Part shown: positions 22,990 to 35,339 of the stretch, piece by piece
How the letters are laid out: every line of letters starts with the position of its first letter
Numbering within the stretch: the first letter of the stretch is position 1
DNA from: Saururus chinensis
Taxonomy: Eukaryota; Streptophyta; Magnoliopsida; Piperales; Saururaceae
Assembly: GCA_035235625.1 (NCBI GenBank)
Contig: CP141140.1
Coordinates: 23,270,685 to 23,334,684 of the forward strand
DNA length: 64,000 nt
Direction of reading: 5' to 3'
The notes under the pieces: generated by a model
Seen by the model: the letters and a program-made list of their open reading frames with translations, nothing else
What the model was told of the DNA's origin: nothing
Databases searched by the model: none
Program-made: the position numbers and the translations under genes

Positions 22990-24700
22990 AAAGACTAGTG
23001 ACGATGCAGTATATTCTAGATTGCGTACGTACATGAAGAATTTCTTCCCACGTACGTAACCTAATGAGGCTTGGTTAATTATGTCACTGACAATAATATA
23101 AAAATTCGTGTTTTTAGGATGTCTACAATTATTATATTTTTTTAATAAAAAAATTATTATATATTTTCTCTATCCTATATTAATTAAATGTTTCCGATTG
23201 AATTAAAAATACATATCAGTATGATTTTTTTACCAATTATGATGGTTGTAAAAGAAGGAAGTGGAGGGCACTGACATAAATATGGAGTGAATAGAAGAAG
23301 CCATGCCAACACACATAATGTTTCATTTTCTGGAAACTAAATCGATATTTCTTTCAATATAGAAGAATTATTCTCGGAATTTAAACCATCTTTTGTTATT
23401 TTCTCCCACGATATGAGAGCTACAATTCTCTCCATACTATAATAAAAAATGAATATAATGGCATCTTTGGTTAAGCAGTACTAGACTTAAAACATTGCTG
23501 TCTTTTTGCTAAATAAAAACAAAATATTTGTACTTGAACATATTCCCCTAAAGGAAAGTGGGATTTGTAAAAAGAAGGATTTAATATAAGGAAATGATTT
23601 TATTTGAACTGAGAAAGTGTTTTACATCCTTACTTATTAGCCCACTTAATTATATAATGTTGTGATTATAGCACCCGCTAGAATAATCTAGCTTATACAG
23701 ATCTTTGTGGGGAACAGTAATGTACAGAAATCAAAGAAGAAAAGAAAATAAGGTTTTAAATGGTTTGGCAATGGTCTTATATCCACGGGATCACAAAGTT
23801 TTTACTATTTTAGAAATCAAACAATGACTTCCCAAATACTAATACTAAAGCCCCTTAAACTCTCTAATTTTTTCTCCCAGGTAATACACTACATATGCCA
23901 AAAACCACTCACAAAACTCTCCTACGTGAAGCCCTATTATGAGGTGAAATGCATGACATATGATAAGGGATCTGCATAACCTTTTTAAAGTCTATCTTAA
24001 AGAGAGAGTCATGACTCCTTACGTCCAAGTGGTTAGGAGTCCATAGGGGGCTCTGGAGTCTTCACGTAACATATAATACATCCAATTTTGCAAATTGATG
24101 AAATAACTTTGTACAAACATCAGAAAGTCGTTATATCTTTTGGTTCGTTTATCAGAGTTGAGAACTGCCTGCATTTCCAATGTATTTCTAAGAAGGTCGT
24201 TATATCTTTTGACTTTCTTAAATATCATTTTTTTTCAAATGTCAACACTTAATGTGAGACCAAGGGAGAAATAAGGAGAAGCGCTCTCTTGGAAATCGGA
24301 TCTAGCACAATTAATATGTAAATACTGATAACCTGACTCCATTTTATGTCCAACAAAACCTTACTCCAAGTTTTAATTAGAAAGAGAAAATTGGGTCTCA
24401 CCTGACAGGGATTTATTTTTCTCCTTCTAATTAAAATCTGGTGTAAGATTTTTTAATTTGAAAGTATAGTAGTAAAATCATTTTCCCATATAAAGGTTGT
24501 AATCCTAATCTATATAATATAAATATTTTAAAAGTGTCATGAGAAAAAAGGGTGGGAGAAACGAACAAGATTCATTAATTACTGCCATATAGTAGTAGAG
24601 TACATATGACTATAGAAAATCATTATTGTAGATACTACTATTCTGCTCACTATAACCATCTAGAATTTCTAGAAAACATCACCCACAAAGTTTTCAGCTG
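22990..24700. other. Intergenic upstream of WAK, no gene seen
   Basis: AT-rich sequence between the two WAK copies. Only short random frames are present. A TTTTCTCTATCCTATATTAA stretch near 23167 resembles half of a Stowaway-like MITE but lacks a partner end. Nothing else is supported. Confidence 0.55.
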
Positions 24701-24704
24701 CTTC

Positions 24705-26425
24705 AAGGATGCCGCTGTAGGCCCCTTAGTCTCTCCAACTCTGAAGCAACTTTCCTCATGCTTGGTCTCTCCTCGCTCGTCAGCATCAAACAGTCATTGC
24801 CAATTTTTTTTTTCCAAAAATAGACCTCATAAAAGGAAAAAATACAAAGATAGGAAGAGAAATCTATATTTGTAAAAATAGTCTCGTGCACATGTGAGAG
24901 GGTACTAAAAAGATAACTATGCCCTTTGATACTTTTTAATTGAAAGTGTGCAATTGCATAACTGTAAATTTCCTATTATGTAGCCGATTACACATTGTGT
25001 AGTCGATTACATGATAATATTTTTTATTGTGTAGTCGATTACACAATAGTATTTCTTATTGTGTGTTTCCAACTGAAAGTGCGTAACTGCTAACTGTAAA
25101 TTTCTTATCATGTAGTTAATTATATAATAGTATTTCCAATCATGTAATTGACTATACGATAGAAAATATTAAATACTATAAAGAATACTATCATGTAATC
25201 TACTACATGATAGGAAACTTACAGTTGACATGCAGTTACCCACTTTCAGTTTGGAAATTATGTTTTACACATACTATCATGTAATCAACTGTATGATAAA
25301 AAATATTATTGTGTAATCAACTACATGATAAGAAACTTATAGGTATGCACTTGTCTACTTTTATTTGGAAAGTCTCTAAGGGCATAATCTTTTTAGAGCT
25401 CTCTCACACGTATGCGAGTTTATTTTTGCAATTCTAGAATTTCTTGCCTATTTTTGTATTTCGGCTTATTGTCAAGTCTACTTTTGTAAATTGTTCCTCC
25501 TTGCTAGTTGCGCAACTGCATCAACTTGTTCCATGTCTCCTTCCTTTGCCACTTCATCATCCAAGACGTGCATAAGCCTATTTTTATATATTGACGAAAT
25601 AAAATATATTGAAAGATTCCTTTCTTTCTCTATCTTGGCTGATGGGCTTCTCTCCTGTTAACAGTTCAACAAGAACCACGCCGAAGCGAGAAAGTTGGCC
25701 AGTTTTGAAAATACTCAGGGTCCAAGTAGCCTAAAGTCCCTAGTGTAGTGACTTGGGTCTTGTCCAAGGGGATCAATCTTGAAGCTCCAAAATCAGATAC
25801 TTTTTCTGTGAACTTTCTGTCTAGGAGAATTTTTGTGGACTTGACATCTCTATGAATTATGGGAATTGAAGCAGCAGGGAAAGTAAGAGCTCCGGCAGTT
25901 TCTGAAGCAATTCCGAGACGTTTTTCCCAAGACATACCAGTTTCTCGGTCATTGTTGTGAAGGTGATTGTGAAGGGTCCCATTGGCAATGAATTCATAGA
26001 CCAGCCTTTGGCGCCTCAGTTTCTAGACAACAAGCCCAAAAATTTCACCGTGTTCCTGTGGTTCATTTTATACAAGATGACGATCTAATTTATAAATTGT
26101 CCAATTTGGCTATCATCTCCTATTTTGGCCTTCTTAATAGCTGTCATCCTGTTATCTGGTAGAATTCCCATATAAACTGTGCCTGATCCTCCTTGACCAA
26201 TAATTTTACCTTCATGGTATTTGTTTGTTGCTCTTTCAAGTTCTGCTGTAAAATTTTTAACAATCTCAACACTATCTTACTTTGATGAAGAAAGTTGCTG
26301 TAGTAGCAATTCTCCATTTTGACTGAAGAATTTCTCTATAGTCTGACGAACTTTCCCTTTTTGTACACCCAATACAACCAAGAAATTGAGATAAGTAGAA
26401 GAGAGAAGCTTAACCCAGTAGCTGC
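24705..26425 (-). pseudogene. WAK-like kinase pseudogene (kinase exon only)
   Basis: This is a decayed copy of the last WAK exon, in the same orientation as the intact gene. It begins after a splice acceptor at about 26425 with a membrane span, then YKKGK. It continues through [46 protein letters not shown] and [11 protein letters not shown], and ends with TSEERPSMRKVASELERLRG. Damage includes several frameshifts, a stop where the intact copy has Glu in the INEIV motif, a deletion of the SEKSDVYSYG segment, and a foldback insertion of about 0.7 kb (24803-25497). The extracellular exons are absent upstream, where a PIF-like end starts at 26474. It most likely arose by tandem duplication followed by decay. 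Confidence 0.9.
24803..25497. mobile_element. Foldback-type element with long inverted arms
   Basis: The outer roughly 110 bases at each end are imperfect inverted repeats. The left arm contains AAATACAAAGATAGG, GTGAGAGGGTACTAAAAAG and ATGCCCTT; the right arm carries their complements. The centre is built from inverted and direct copies of GTAGTCGATTACA-like words, at about 24980-25080 and 25110-25340. It interrupts the WAK kinase pseudogene between the LAR and LMLTSEERP segments, so it is an insertion. A clean target duplication was not found. The long arms suggest a Mutator-like or foldback element. Confidence 0.7.
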
Positions 26426-26473
26426 AAAAAAAAATTATTATTAGCTTTTTTTTTCAACAAAAACCACCCTATG

Positions 26474-26830
26474 GGCCTGTTAGGGGTTTTAGAAAATAAA
26501 AATTTCTAAAAAAAGCAACTTTTTAGGAAAAGCATATTTCTAAAGAAATAAATTTTCAAAGAAATAAATGTTTCAATAATTAGGGGTCTATTTTGAAAAA
26601 TTTTCTGGGAAAATTTTATTAATCTATATTTTTAAAAAATAAATTAGCTAAAAAACTACCTTTATAAGGAATAACATATTTAGGTCCTTTGATACTTATT
26701 TTTTGTTTGGTTAAATGATCTTTTTTAGTCAAGTCACTTGCATAGTTGTGAGTAAAAAATTAGTTTATTATATTTTAATTTTATTTTATTCAAAAAATAT
26801 AATAAATAATAATTTGAGTTTTTTTTTCAT
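26474..26830. mobile_element. Left end of a second PIF/Harbinger copy (remnant)
   Basis: GGGCCTGTTAGGGGTTTT begins here and matches the left terminus at 7647 for its first 16 bases. The next roughly 300 bases run parallel to that element: GGAAA-rich stretch, a second AGGGGTCTATTT word, then TTTAATATA-like AT-rich sequence. No matching right terminus (AACCCCTAAC...GCCC) was found downstream, so the copy is truncated. Confidence 0.6.
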
Positions 26831-28556
26831 GTACCCCGTGTTTGTTCACCTTTTTTTTTGGCTAAATGTGTTCGATGACTAATTTCCATTCTCGTCGCCT
26901 TTACATACATAAGCATATGCTTATGTTCAAATGAGTTGGCATGAAAGAAGGTTTTTATTAGTATGCATTTATTAAATTGTGGTGAACTGATTGGCTTGCA
27001 AACCAATCAGAATATAGATTCTAGTAGAAACAATAGGGCTATCCACTCTTTGGTTGATCAGGGACATTTAGGTCTTTTTTAAGTACATATATGGTTTTTA
27101 CTACCTGTATAGAGCTATTTTGTGTATTACATAAAAATAAAAAATATTTGTGTAATACGATATATCTTATGACCATTTGGCAAAATCCTCTAAAAAAAAT
27201 AGAGTGCAGCGGTGGCAAGTGGCAACAAAATTTTGAAATAAATCTTTTTTGGCTGTTATAGGAATAAAGAACACACATTTCTAATTCATGATGAGGACCA
27301 TTCTGATTTTAGAGGAAACAAAGGTGGTAGATCAGTAGAGAACTTATTTCTCTCGGAGAGGTAACGAGTAGCTATAGAAATGAAGATAAATCTAGTTGAT
27401 GATGTAATGTTCACACATTTGAGGAGTCACTACTACTTGGGGCAATAAATGAGTGAGCAAAAGCTCGCATCAATACTAGAGATGCAAGTGTACTATCGAG
27501 TGGCTACCAGGACTCTCCTCAAGCCTGCACTGATCTCATAATGCTTAGCCCTATAAATCCACAACTTCTTTGGCCAATATCTCCAACTTGGCACCTATAA
27601 GAACAAGATGAGGATAATATCATTGGTTATGTGACCTCAAAGAACACTGGTAACACTCATATGCCTCATCCAACATTAATTTCTAAAACATCATTACCAA
27701 TCCGATTGGCTAGAAAAGCATTGCTTGATCAGAACATGCGAACTGGAAGACAACATTAAAATTTAAATCGTCCCAAGAAAGGTACTAGTATGTGACACTT
27801 GTATTCTATAAACATGGTAACAATACAACTCAAGAAGAGGATAGATCATCGCAAGTTTCATGTAGCAGATCACAGACCCGTCGAAAATTCTTTGATCGAG
27901 TTTTTCAAGTATGCATACTCCTTTGTCAATCCCTAAGTACTTGCCACAAGAATGACCACATTATCCAACACCCACTCCTTCCAAAATAATATCACAAAGA
28001 AATACATTAAAAATAAACAAGACTTTCATTTGAGCAAAAAAAAAGCAATAAAATATATCATGCAAATCCAAAAATTAAACGACTCTTTCAAGATCAGTAA
28101 AATCACTACGAAGCTTGAGATTGTCATTGGCATTAGTACCTTATTGGAGCTATTAAATGATTGAAAACTCAACTCTGCTATGACAATCTGCTCTATTATG
28201 AACTCTACCCACACTCAGTGAAGATCTTTTTATGATAAATCTAAGAGTGAAGATTTGACGATGGTTATATGAAATCTAAGTTTGACCATTAATAGTGACA
28301 TACGACAATAAGAACAATTCAAGATTATTTGCAAAAACAACTGGCGTCAGGGGCAAAACTTTCTAGACAAATATGCTTCACCAATGGAGGCAGTTCTTCC
28401 AAAACAAAGACCTGGATTAAACTACTTATATCTTATTTTTCCAAAGGTGTAAATCACGGATAAATTTTTTTCTGGTTGACATCATGTCCAGTATAGGAAT
28501 TTAAATTACTCAACATAAAACCTCAATATCACAAAACAAGTACCTAAAGCATAGTG
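26831..28556. other. Intergenic, no gene seen
   Basis: Mostly AT-rich sequence with short frames on both strands and no recognisable domains. The more balanced composition around 27300-27700 may be old transposon sequence, but no family could be named. Confidence 0.5.
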
Positions 28557-30600
28557 TGTAATGCCCTGACCCGCAAAACCCAACCCAGACCGGGGGTTAT
28601 TCGACAGACAGAATCAGAGTATATTAAATAAATAGAAAAATTAAAACTGAGACTGACCAGGAGCTACGAACTTTGAGTACGAGAGACATAACGTTCTTCC
28701 ACACACTTCGGAGCTTTAATGTTCCATTGTGCATAGATGAGAACAAACCTAATTTTATACTAATTTGGATCGGGCCAATGTTGCCTTGCCGTTGGTTGCC
28801 TACATACGTATTGAATAACATGTATGATATTATTCCAATATGATTAGATCCAAATGTTGTTCTGCCTAACGGCTAATACATGCATCAAACATCACTAAAT
28901 CATATACGATGAAATACATATACTTTATATCCGAATAATTTATTCAGAGTTAGATGGAAATCTCATAAATCATTAGAGTGAAACAGAAGCCAATAAATTA
29001 GCGAAATACACATCTCATATAAGTGAACAAAACATTAACAAAATCGCACATCCCGCTCTATCATAGAGCAGAGCAAAACACACTACAGAGCATGTTGGAT
29101 CCCATCAGATCATATTAGATTTCATCCGACCATACCGATCACACTAAATCAGATCAGAGTATATCAGATCACAATAGAGCATTTCAAAGTAATTTGGATC
29201 ACAATAGAATATATTAAAGTAGATCGAATAGGAACACATCAACATATATAAGATCATAGCAAATTATATATATTAACTAGTATATTACTAATTAAGATAT
29301 ACATGCATATAAATCATATTAAATTAGAAGGTTAGAAAAGCATACTCCCCTGTAGTTCCGGAAGTAGTGACATTCCGAGTTGCTTGCTTCCTTAGGGCAT
29401 CCTCCTTTTTAAGTCCGGAGATGGCGGGCAGAGCCTCCTCTAACTCTGGAATTCTTTTCTCTTTCTATGCCCGTAGGCTACAAATAGAACCTCCGCTTAA
29501 CCCGGGACACTTCACCCTTTACACGCCCATAGGTGGCAGATAGAACATCTCCTTACCCGGAGACACTTCACCATTCATGTGCCCGTAAGCGACAGATAAA
29601 ACCTTCCCTTACTCACCCTTCACGCACCCGTAGGTGACGGAAAGAACCTCCCCTTACCTGGAGACACTGCACCCTTCACGCGCCCGTAGGTGATGGACAG
29701 AACCACCCCTTACCCGGAGACACTTTGCCCTTCACATGCCCGTAGGCGACTGACAGAGCCTCCCCTTACTCAGAGACACTTTACCCTTCACTTGCCCGGA
29801 GGTGACAGACAAAAACTCCCCTTGCCCCAAGGTGTTTCCTTTATATAGGGTCGCTAACTCGAGGAATAGATGCTTCCATTGTGTATAACACCCTCGAATT
29901 AGATAAGAACACCTTTTGAACAGAAGAAAACGAACTTAGAACAACTCCCAAAACTCCTCTGGAAGAAGGAACGAAAATGAGTATTTATAGGGGATTTTGT
30001 GTAAGCGTAAGAAGATAAAGGAAATACGCTTGCAGAAGCACGTGCCACATGGCGCATTCTGATTGGACTATGCGCGTGAGGTGGTTCACGCCAACGCGTG
30101 CATTCACGGCGCGGCTTTGGCGCTGACACACATCCTGCGTGATCTGACGCACGGACAGCTCTGATCTCTCCAAGCGGCGCGGTGCAACTCGGACGACTCG
30201 GACCCGACTTAGCTGACATCAGCTATTCCATTTTTTCTTCAACATTTTATTATTATTTTAATCAAATACAACTCAACTTCAAAATGCGATAACTTCTTAT
30301 CCAGAAGTCGGAATCGCATGTTCTTGGTACCTATCGACTCACCCTTCGAAACTAGACCCCACATAGGTAGGTTATCTCACTTTTTTAAAGTGGGTCCCAC
30401 CCATGTGGCACATTTTCTGAGGTTATAACTTTCATTTTTTACCTTCGTTTTGCATGTTCTTAGGTTCGTTACGCTCGTTACTTCAAGCTCTAACTAAATA
30501 CAGAAATTTTATCCATTGAAACCCCCTAAAACGTATTTAAATTTATATAATTGCCCCTAACTTTCTTGAGTTAAGTGTAATCGGAACACGGGGTGTTACA
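28557..30600 (+). mobile_element. Solo LTR (2.0 kb) with perfect 5 bp target duplication
   Basis: The element starts TGTAATGCCCTGACCCG and ends CACGGGGTGTTACA, and the 5-mer TAGTG sits immediately on both sides (28552-28556 and 30601-30605). There is no coding region, primer site or second LTR, so it is a solo LTR of 2044 bases. It contains a 56 bp tandem array and a GC-rich segment around 30030-30200. The Ty3-type assignment comes only from the ACACCC/GGGTGT ends. The short frames inside are not gene-like. Confidence 0.85.
29469..29830 (+). repeat. 56 bp tandem repeat, seven copies
   Basis: Copies start at 29469, 29525, 29581, 29626, 29682, 29738 and 29794. Each contains GCCCGTAGG, then AGAACCTCCCCTTACC and GACACTTCACCCTTCAC. 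The third copy is shortened by about 11 bases. The array lies inside the solo LTR and is GC-rich relative to its flanks. Confidence 0.9.
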
Positions 30601-30605
30601 TAGTG

Positions 30606-31368
30606 GTCATGTCATTTGTGCTTTTATTGATACTCTTGAGCCTGTAAATCAATTAATCAATTTTTCAGGACATTTGCAGCAAGTGTGATTTGGTAATCAC
30701 CTTACGATGAAGTAACTGCATCTTCTTAGGAAATTAATTTGGAAAGCCTCCATAAGGATTGTTTAGCATAAATTTTATAAAAACATGAAATAGAATCCAT
30801 ATGCTAAAATGCTTAACTTGTTGTCATCCAGTATTTTTAATACAGTGTCAATACAATGGATTTGGTGTCATTTTCAAACTTCCAGATTGGATAAAAATTG
30901 TCTTATCCCTAGATATACATAAATACGAAGTGCCTTTTCTAAAAGATTTGGGATCGACAACAATGATCCTGTACAAGGTGAAATATGTCCAACCTTACCT
31001 AGCTTGTGAAATATGCACGACCTTACCTAGCCTATAAAATGTGATGTGAGTTATAGCATGTTTGGGAACATTTCTTTTAACATTTTCTTCCCAAAATTTA
31101 GATACGAGGACAAAGACGGGCCAAAAACTTGTTCGGCTCTTGGTTTCTGAAAATAAAGTGCGGTCCAATCCACTTTGCAAATCTTCCTTGGAGAAAAAAC
31201 ACCCCCTGAGTTTTTTTTTTTTCAAAAAGTGTTGGGTTGAACCATAGGGCTCGTGGTCTCTTCCTCCATTATCCCCTTTTGTCGGTCTATAGACACATCC
31301 AGTTCCAGAGAGATTAACAAGGCACAAAAAATGGTGGATCAACTCACCGATGACTAGATCTCCTAGTG
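30606..31368. other. Intergenic, no gene seen
   Basis: Sequence that continues the pre-insertion DNA to the right of the solo LTR. A 137-codon minus-strand frame at 30995-31408 has no recognisable motif and runs into SINE sequence, so it is not called as a gene. Confidence 0.5.
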
Positions 31369-31380
31369 AAAGGAGGCCTC

Positions 31381-31520
31381 TTAGTTGGGCTGGTTGGATC
31401 TCTCCCATAGAGGCCTTAGTTGAGCTGGTTATATCTCTCCTGGTTGTGGGAGAGGTTCAAAGATCGAATCTCATTGGCATACAATATTTAAGGGCGCGTT
31501 AGTCTTACCTATAAAAAAAA
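31381..31520 (+). mobile_element. tRNA-related SINE
   Basis: A promoter A-box-like word (TTAGTTGAGCTGGTTATA) is followed by a B-box-like GAGGTTCAAAGATCGAATCTC, and the element ends in CTTACCTATAAAAAAAA. A flanking duplication of GGAGGCCTcTTAG is present at about 31373-31384 and 31521-31532. The head is partly repeated (TTAGTTGGGCTGGTTGGAT, then TTAGTTGAGCTGGTTATAT). A related copy lies in the Rab gene intron near 53390. Confidence 0.65.
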
Positions 31521-31724
31521 GGAGGCCTTTAGCCTCTTCAACAAGGACAACGACTACCTCCTCCTTTGGCCTCGATCCCTCCGTCGTCTGCCTATTCCGA
31601 CTGCATTGGCTAGTCCACCGGCCATTGATGGCATTAGGACAACCTTCTCAGAGACTGCAGATGAAGAGGGAGATCGAAGAGGTGTTGGAAAGGCACAATC
31701 ACAAAAAGTTTATCTCTTGGTAGG

Positions 31725-33754
31725 GGTGCTAATGAGCTGAGTTAGCTCGTCAAGCAAAGGTGCCTTGACTTTACTCAACTTGAATATAGCTCAACTCGAA
31801 GTGGCTCATCTCGAACTCGAATATTTTTTAGTTGAGTTTGAGCATACCCTGGTAAAACTCGACTCGGCTTGAATAAAACTTGAACTCGGCTCATACTCAA
31901 CTCGAACTCGAATTAAATTTGTATATATATTTTATAATATACATAAATGCATACTGATACTTATGTATACATATGCACAATTATCAATCCCAATTTACAT
32001 TTATAACATATACATATATATTACAAATTTATATATTATCAATGAATGTATAATGTCTATGTATTGAGTATTGGCTTATATCATACATGATATATATTTT
32101 TTAGAAGTAAACATTTAAAGACACATTATACAAATATGTCCACATATGATATGTATTGAAATTAAGATATATCATAGAAATAAGATTTAATAAAGTATAT
32201 ACATATATAGTACAACCAAGTAAAAAACGGATATATTGTACTACATATTAAGCAATATGCTAATCATTAGACAATATGTTATTATAATATTATTTACTAT
32301 TTTTACATATTAAACAAATTATGATATATCTTTTCAAATTTTCTATGAAGACTATTATTGGAATCCTTAGAAATTCGAATTTTACAATAATCTTCTAAAT
32401 ATTTTTTAGCATTGAGTCAACAAGTCTCTTTTTTTTTCTTCATAAAATCAGGGTAATTTATATTTATTTGGGATGGGTCTAAGACAACACAATATCAAGT
32501 TTTTGTTCCCACGTACTAAAACTCGACTCGACTTGGTTCCTTAGAACCCCTACACTTTATACATAATATAAAATATTTGGAAGTAAATGTTTTAAAGTGA
32601 CAATATATATATATTATATATGAGATATTTACTAAATTTTCTATTTATATATAATAGAAATAAATGATATACATTCATATAAGATGTCTCATATACGTAA
32701 ATGTAGTTAACTACAGATGCACTAATTTTTCTTTTTGGTGGTTATAAGATGACACTTAAAGTAAAAAGTGAATACAAAGATTTAGAAAATTTAGGTTATC
32801 AAATAATAAATATATTTGTATACAATCAAAAAAGGTTGAAGTATGCAGAAGAGGTTGTGGTGCCACATATACATATAGTATATATGTGCTAATAACAATG
32901 ATATGTTCATACAAAACTACTACAAAATACATATAATACAAATATATGAACACTTTAATAATATGGAGGGAGTAAATATATACTAATAATAGTGACATGT
33001 TTATAGAAGATTACTAAAAGATGCATATGTGGTTATACATACAAACACAACATATAGCATAACAACAACTAAAAATATTATAAAAGAAAGCTAATAAATA
33101 AATACATAATATTATTTCTATTTTAGTTGTCTATTTACAAATATATAAGCTTTTAGTAAATGATGACAATTTTGTACAATATTGTATTTATAAATACTCT
33201 AGCTCAATTTAGTATTTAAAAATAAATTAAAATTAATTTATTTTAAAAAATCAAATGGAGCTATTAATTTAAGATAGAGGGAGTATTTGATAATATTATT
33301 TTTTACCAAGCAATTAATATATATTGGTATAATGAGGTAGAAATATTAATTAAGTTTTTGCACTCAATATTATTTCAAATAATATGGGCCGATCATATAA
33401 CTTTAATGACGGAATAATAAAATTATATTTGATAAAAATATATATTTAAATTATGAGAACATCATATTTATTTAATAGAATGCTTAATACAAAAAATCTT
33501 ATAGGTGAAGTGGTCAAGGAGATTGTTCTTTTTAACAATATTACAAGCGAACCAAATTCAAGCTAAGTTATATGGTTATTATATACTAATTCGAGCTCGA
33601 AAATGAGTTGAATTTTTGATTTTCTTCTTGAGCTGAGCTGAAGGTGGATGATTGACTGCTCAATTAAGTTTGAACTGAGCTCAAAATAATACCAAAAACT
33701 ATAAATTTAAGTTGAGCAAACCCCAAACTTAACTCAGTTCGGCTCTTTAGCACC
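31725..33754. mobile_element. AT-rich non-autonomous DNA transposon, imperfect TIRs
   Basis: The left end GGTGCTAATGAGCTGAGTT pairs with the inverted right end GGTGCTAAAGAGCCGAACTG. Both subterminal regions are rich in CTCGAACTCGA and CTCAACT words, while the 1.6 kb centre is extremely AT-rich and non-coding. A half Stowaway-like MITE lies near 33205-33287. No target duplication was certain. A hAT-like or related class is plausible. Confidence 0.5.
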
Positions 33755-33938
33755 AATACATATTGGGCATAGGTGATGCTTTGTAAACCCAACCAGAACG
33801 GCTTTCCATGCTCTGACCCTTGCCCTAAATCCTTCTTTCAACTCTAACGTCTGGCCATGTTCGTTGAGTTACGAGGACTCGGGAAGACCCATTGCGTGTG
33901 GTTATCACGAGTACGGATCTAGAAGATTTCGCCGCGCC

Positions 33939-34348
33939 CATGGAAGGCTCCAGAGGTGAAGACGATGGTACCCCAGATTCGTGGAATCAACGGATTTGGA
34001 GGAAAGTGTGAGCCGCTCGATGCTTTCTCCTTGCAAGAAGGATTGGACCCCGCGGTCGTTGAAATTTCTTGACGATGCTCCGGTGAGATGCGTCGAATCG
34101 TCTCTGCCTTGGTCTTCTGCTTCGTTGGTGAAGACTGCGAGTGGAATGGTTTTAGGGGCCCCCGTGGTAGATACGCCTTTCAAATATTTAACTCGTTTAG
34201 TTAAATTGTCCTTGAAAGTAAATAAATTAAGACATAAGTTTCAATTAAATACATTCTCGTTTCCATCAGGAGTGAAGGTCCCCGCAAGGATGTGCTGAAC
34301 CAGGTGGATCTATTCCTCCGAGAGGCTTTGCAGAACCCCAATGAGCGG
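33939..34348 (+). pseudogene. Host-gene 5' fragment (possibly R3H-domain gene)
   Basis: A GC-rich stretch opens with an ATG at 33939 (MEGSRGEDDGTPDS) but stops soon in that frame. An overlapping frame from 33981 is open for about 70 sensible residues (SPCKKDWTPRSLKFLDDAP and so on). A second exon-like piece follows a good acceptor at 34269: SEGPRKDVLNQVDLFLREAL then QNPNERLS, up to a donor at about 34356. The last segment resembles the region before the R3H domain in plant R3H proteins, from memory, so the name is tentative. A frameshift in exon 1 and the lack of any R3H domain make it a fragment. Confidence 0.4.
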
Positions 34349-34439
34349 CTTTCGGGTGAATTTTTTTTTTCTGTTGAAAGCTTGCTGTGTGAAATCTTTA
34401 ATGCATTCGCGTCGACTGTCGACGGTTTTGGTGGATATG

Positions 34440-35092
34440 CATTCTATGTTGTGCAAGATTGAACCAGCGAGACTTTTTTGATGAAATGCTTGTTCGAAGT
34501 CCGGCGACCTGGACTGCTATGAGATTGTTGGTTATGCAAGGATGGGGACACCAACACCGCTGCGGGTTTGTTTGAACACATGCCAAGTAAGGATATTGCT
34601 TCCTTCAATGCAATGATCGATGTCTTCAGTAAGAGGAGAATATGGACCTCGCACTCAAGGCTTTTGATGAAATGCCCAATCGAAATGTGGTTAGCTGGAC
34701 ATCCTTGTTATGTGGCTACTGAAAAACGGAGATTTGGATGCTGCAATATCATTGTTTGATTCAATGCCCATAAGAAATATATTCTCTTGGAATAGCTTTA
34801 TCCAGGGAATTGTTTCATGAATTGCAATCTTATTCAGTTTTTAATCCAGATAAAATGACTAATGAGTATAATGCTGGCGATTGTTTGCTATGTGCTTTGG
34901 ATATGGGTAGATGGATTCACCCGTATGCTAGAAGAAGCGGTATGGGCAAAGACAATAGTGTAATCATGACACTAATAGATTGCACGCAAAATGTGGAGAT
35001 ATGGAGAATGAAATGGGTGCACCACATAAGCATTATATGTATCTGTGGAGATGAGAAGAGAGGATATTAAACCGAATGCCATTACCCTGACA
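34440..35092 (+). pseudogene. PPR-protein pseudogene fragment (PLS type)
   Basis: Pentatricopeptide repeat proteins bind organellar RNAs and direct editing or processing. Pieces of successive repeats are visible in changing frames: FDEMLVRSPATWTAM, AGLFEHMPSKDIASFNAMID, ALKAFDEMPNRNVVSWTSLL and AISLFDSMPIRNIFSWNS, followed by a degenerate stretch with ALDMGRWIHPYA. These are typical of the PLS/E class. Several frameshifts and stops break the frame, and neither the N-terminal targeting region nor the C-terminal domains are present. It directly follows the gene fragment at 33939-34348. Confidence 0.85.
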
Positions 35093-35339
35093 GAAATTTT
35101 ATTGATTTTAGCTTGTATGTTGTGGATGTGTATATAAACCCTTCTCTAAAATGTATGCTAAACATGTGTTTCATATTTTTTTGAAAATTAGTACCTATTT
35201 GTCTAACAAGTCAATACTTCAAATACATCACTTTCAAAATTTAGGACAAAGTTAAATGTACTGGATTTTGGGGACAAAATGCTTCCAAACAGACCATTAA
35301 GGCTTAAATTTTTTGACTCCCTTTAAACAGGGCAAGGGA

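Noticed and set aside
30995..31408. 137-codon minus-strand frame
   Set aside because: No recognisable motif, and its start overlaps the SINE.
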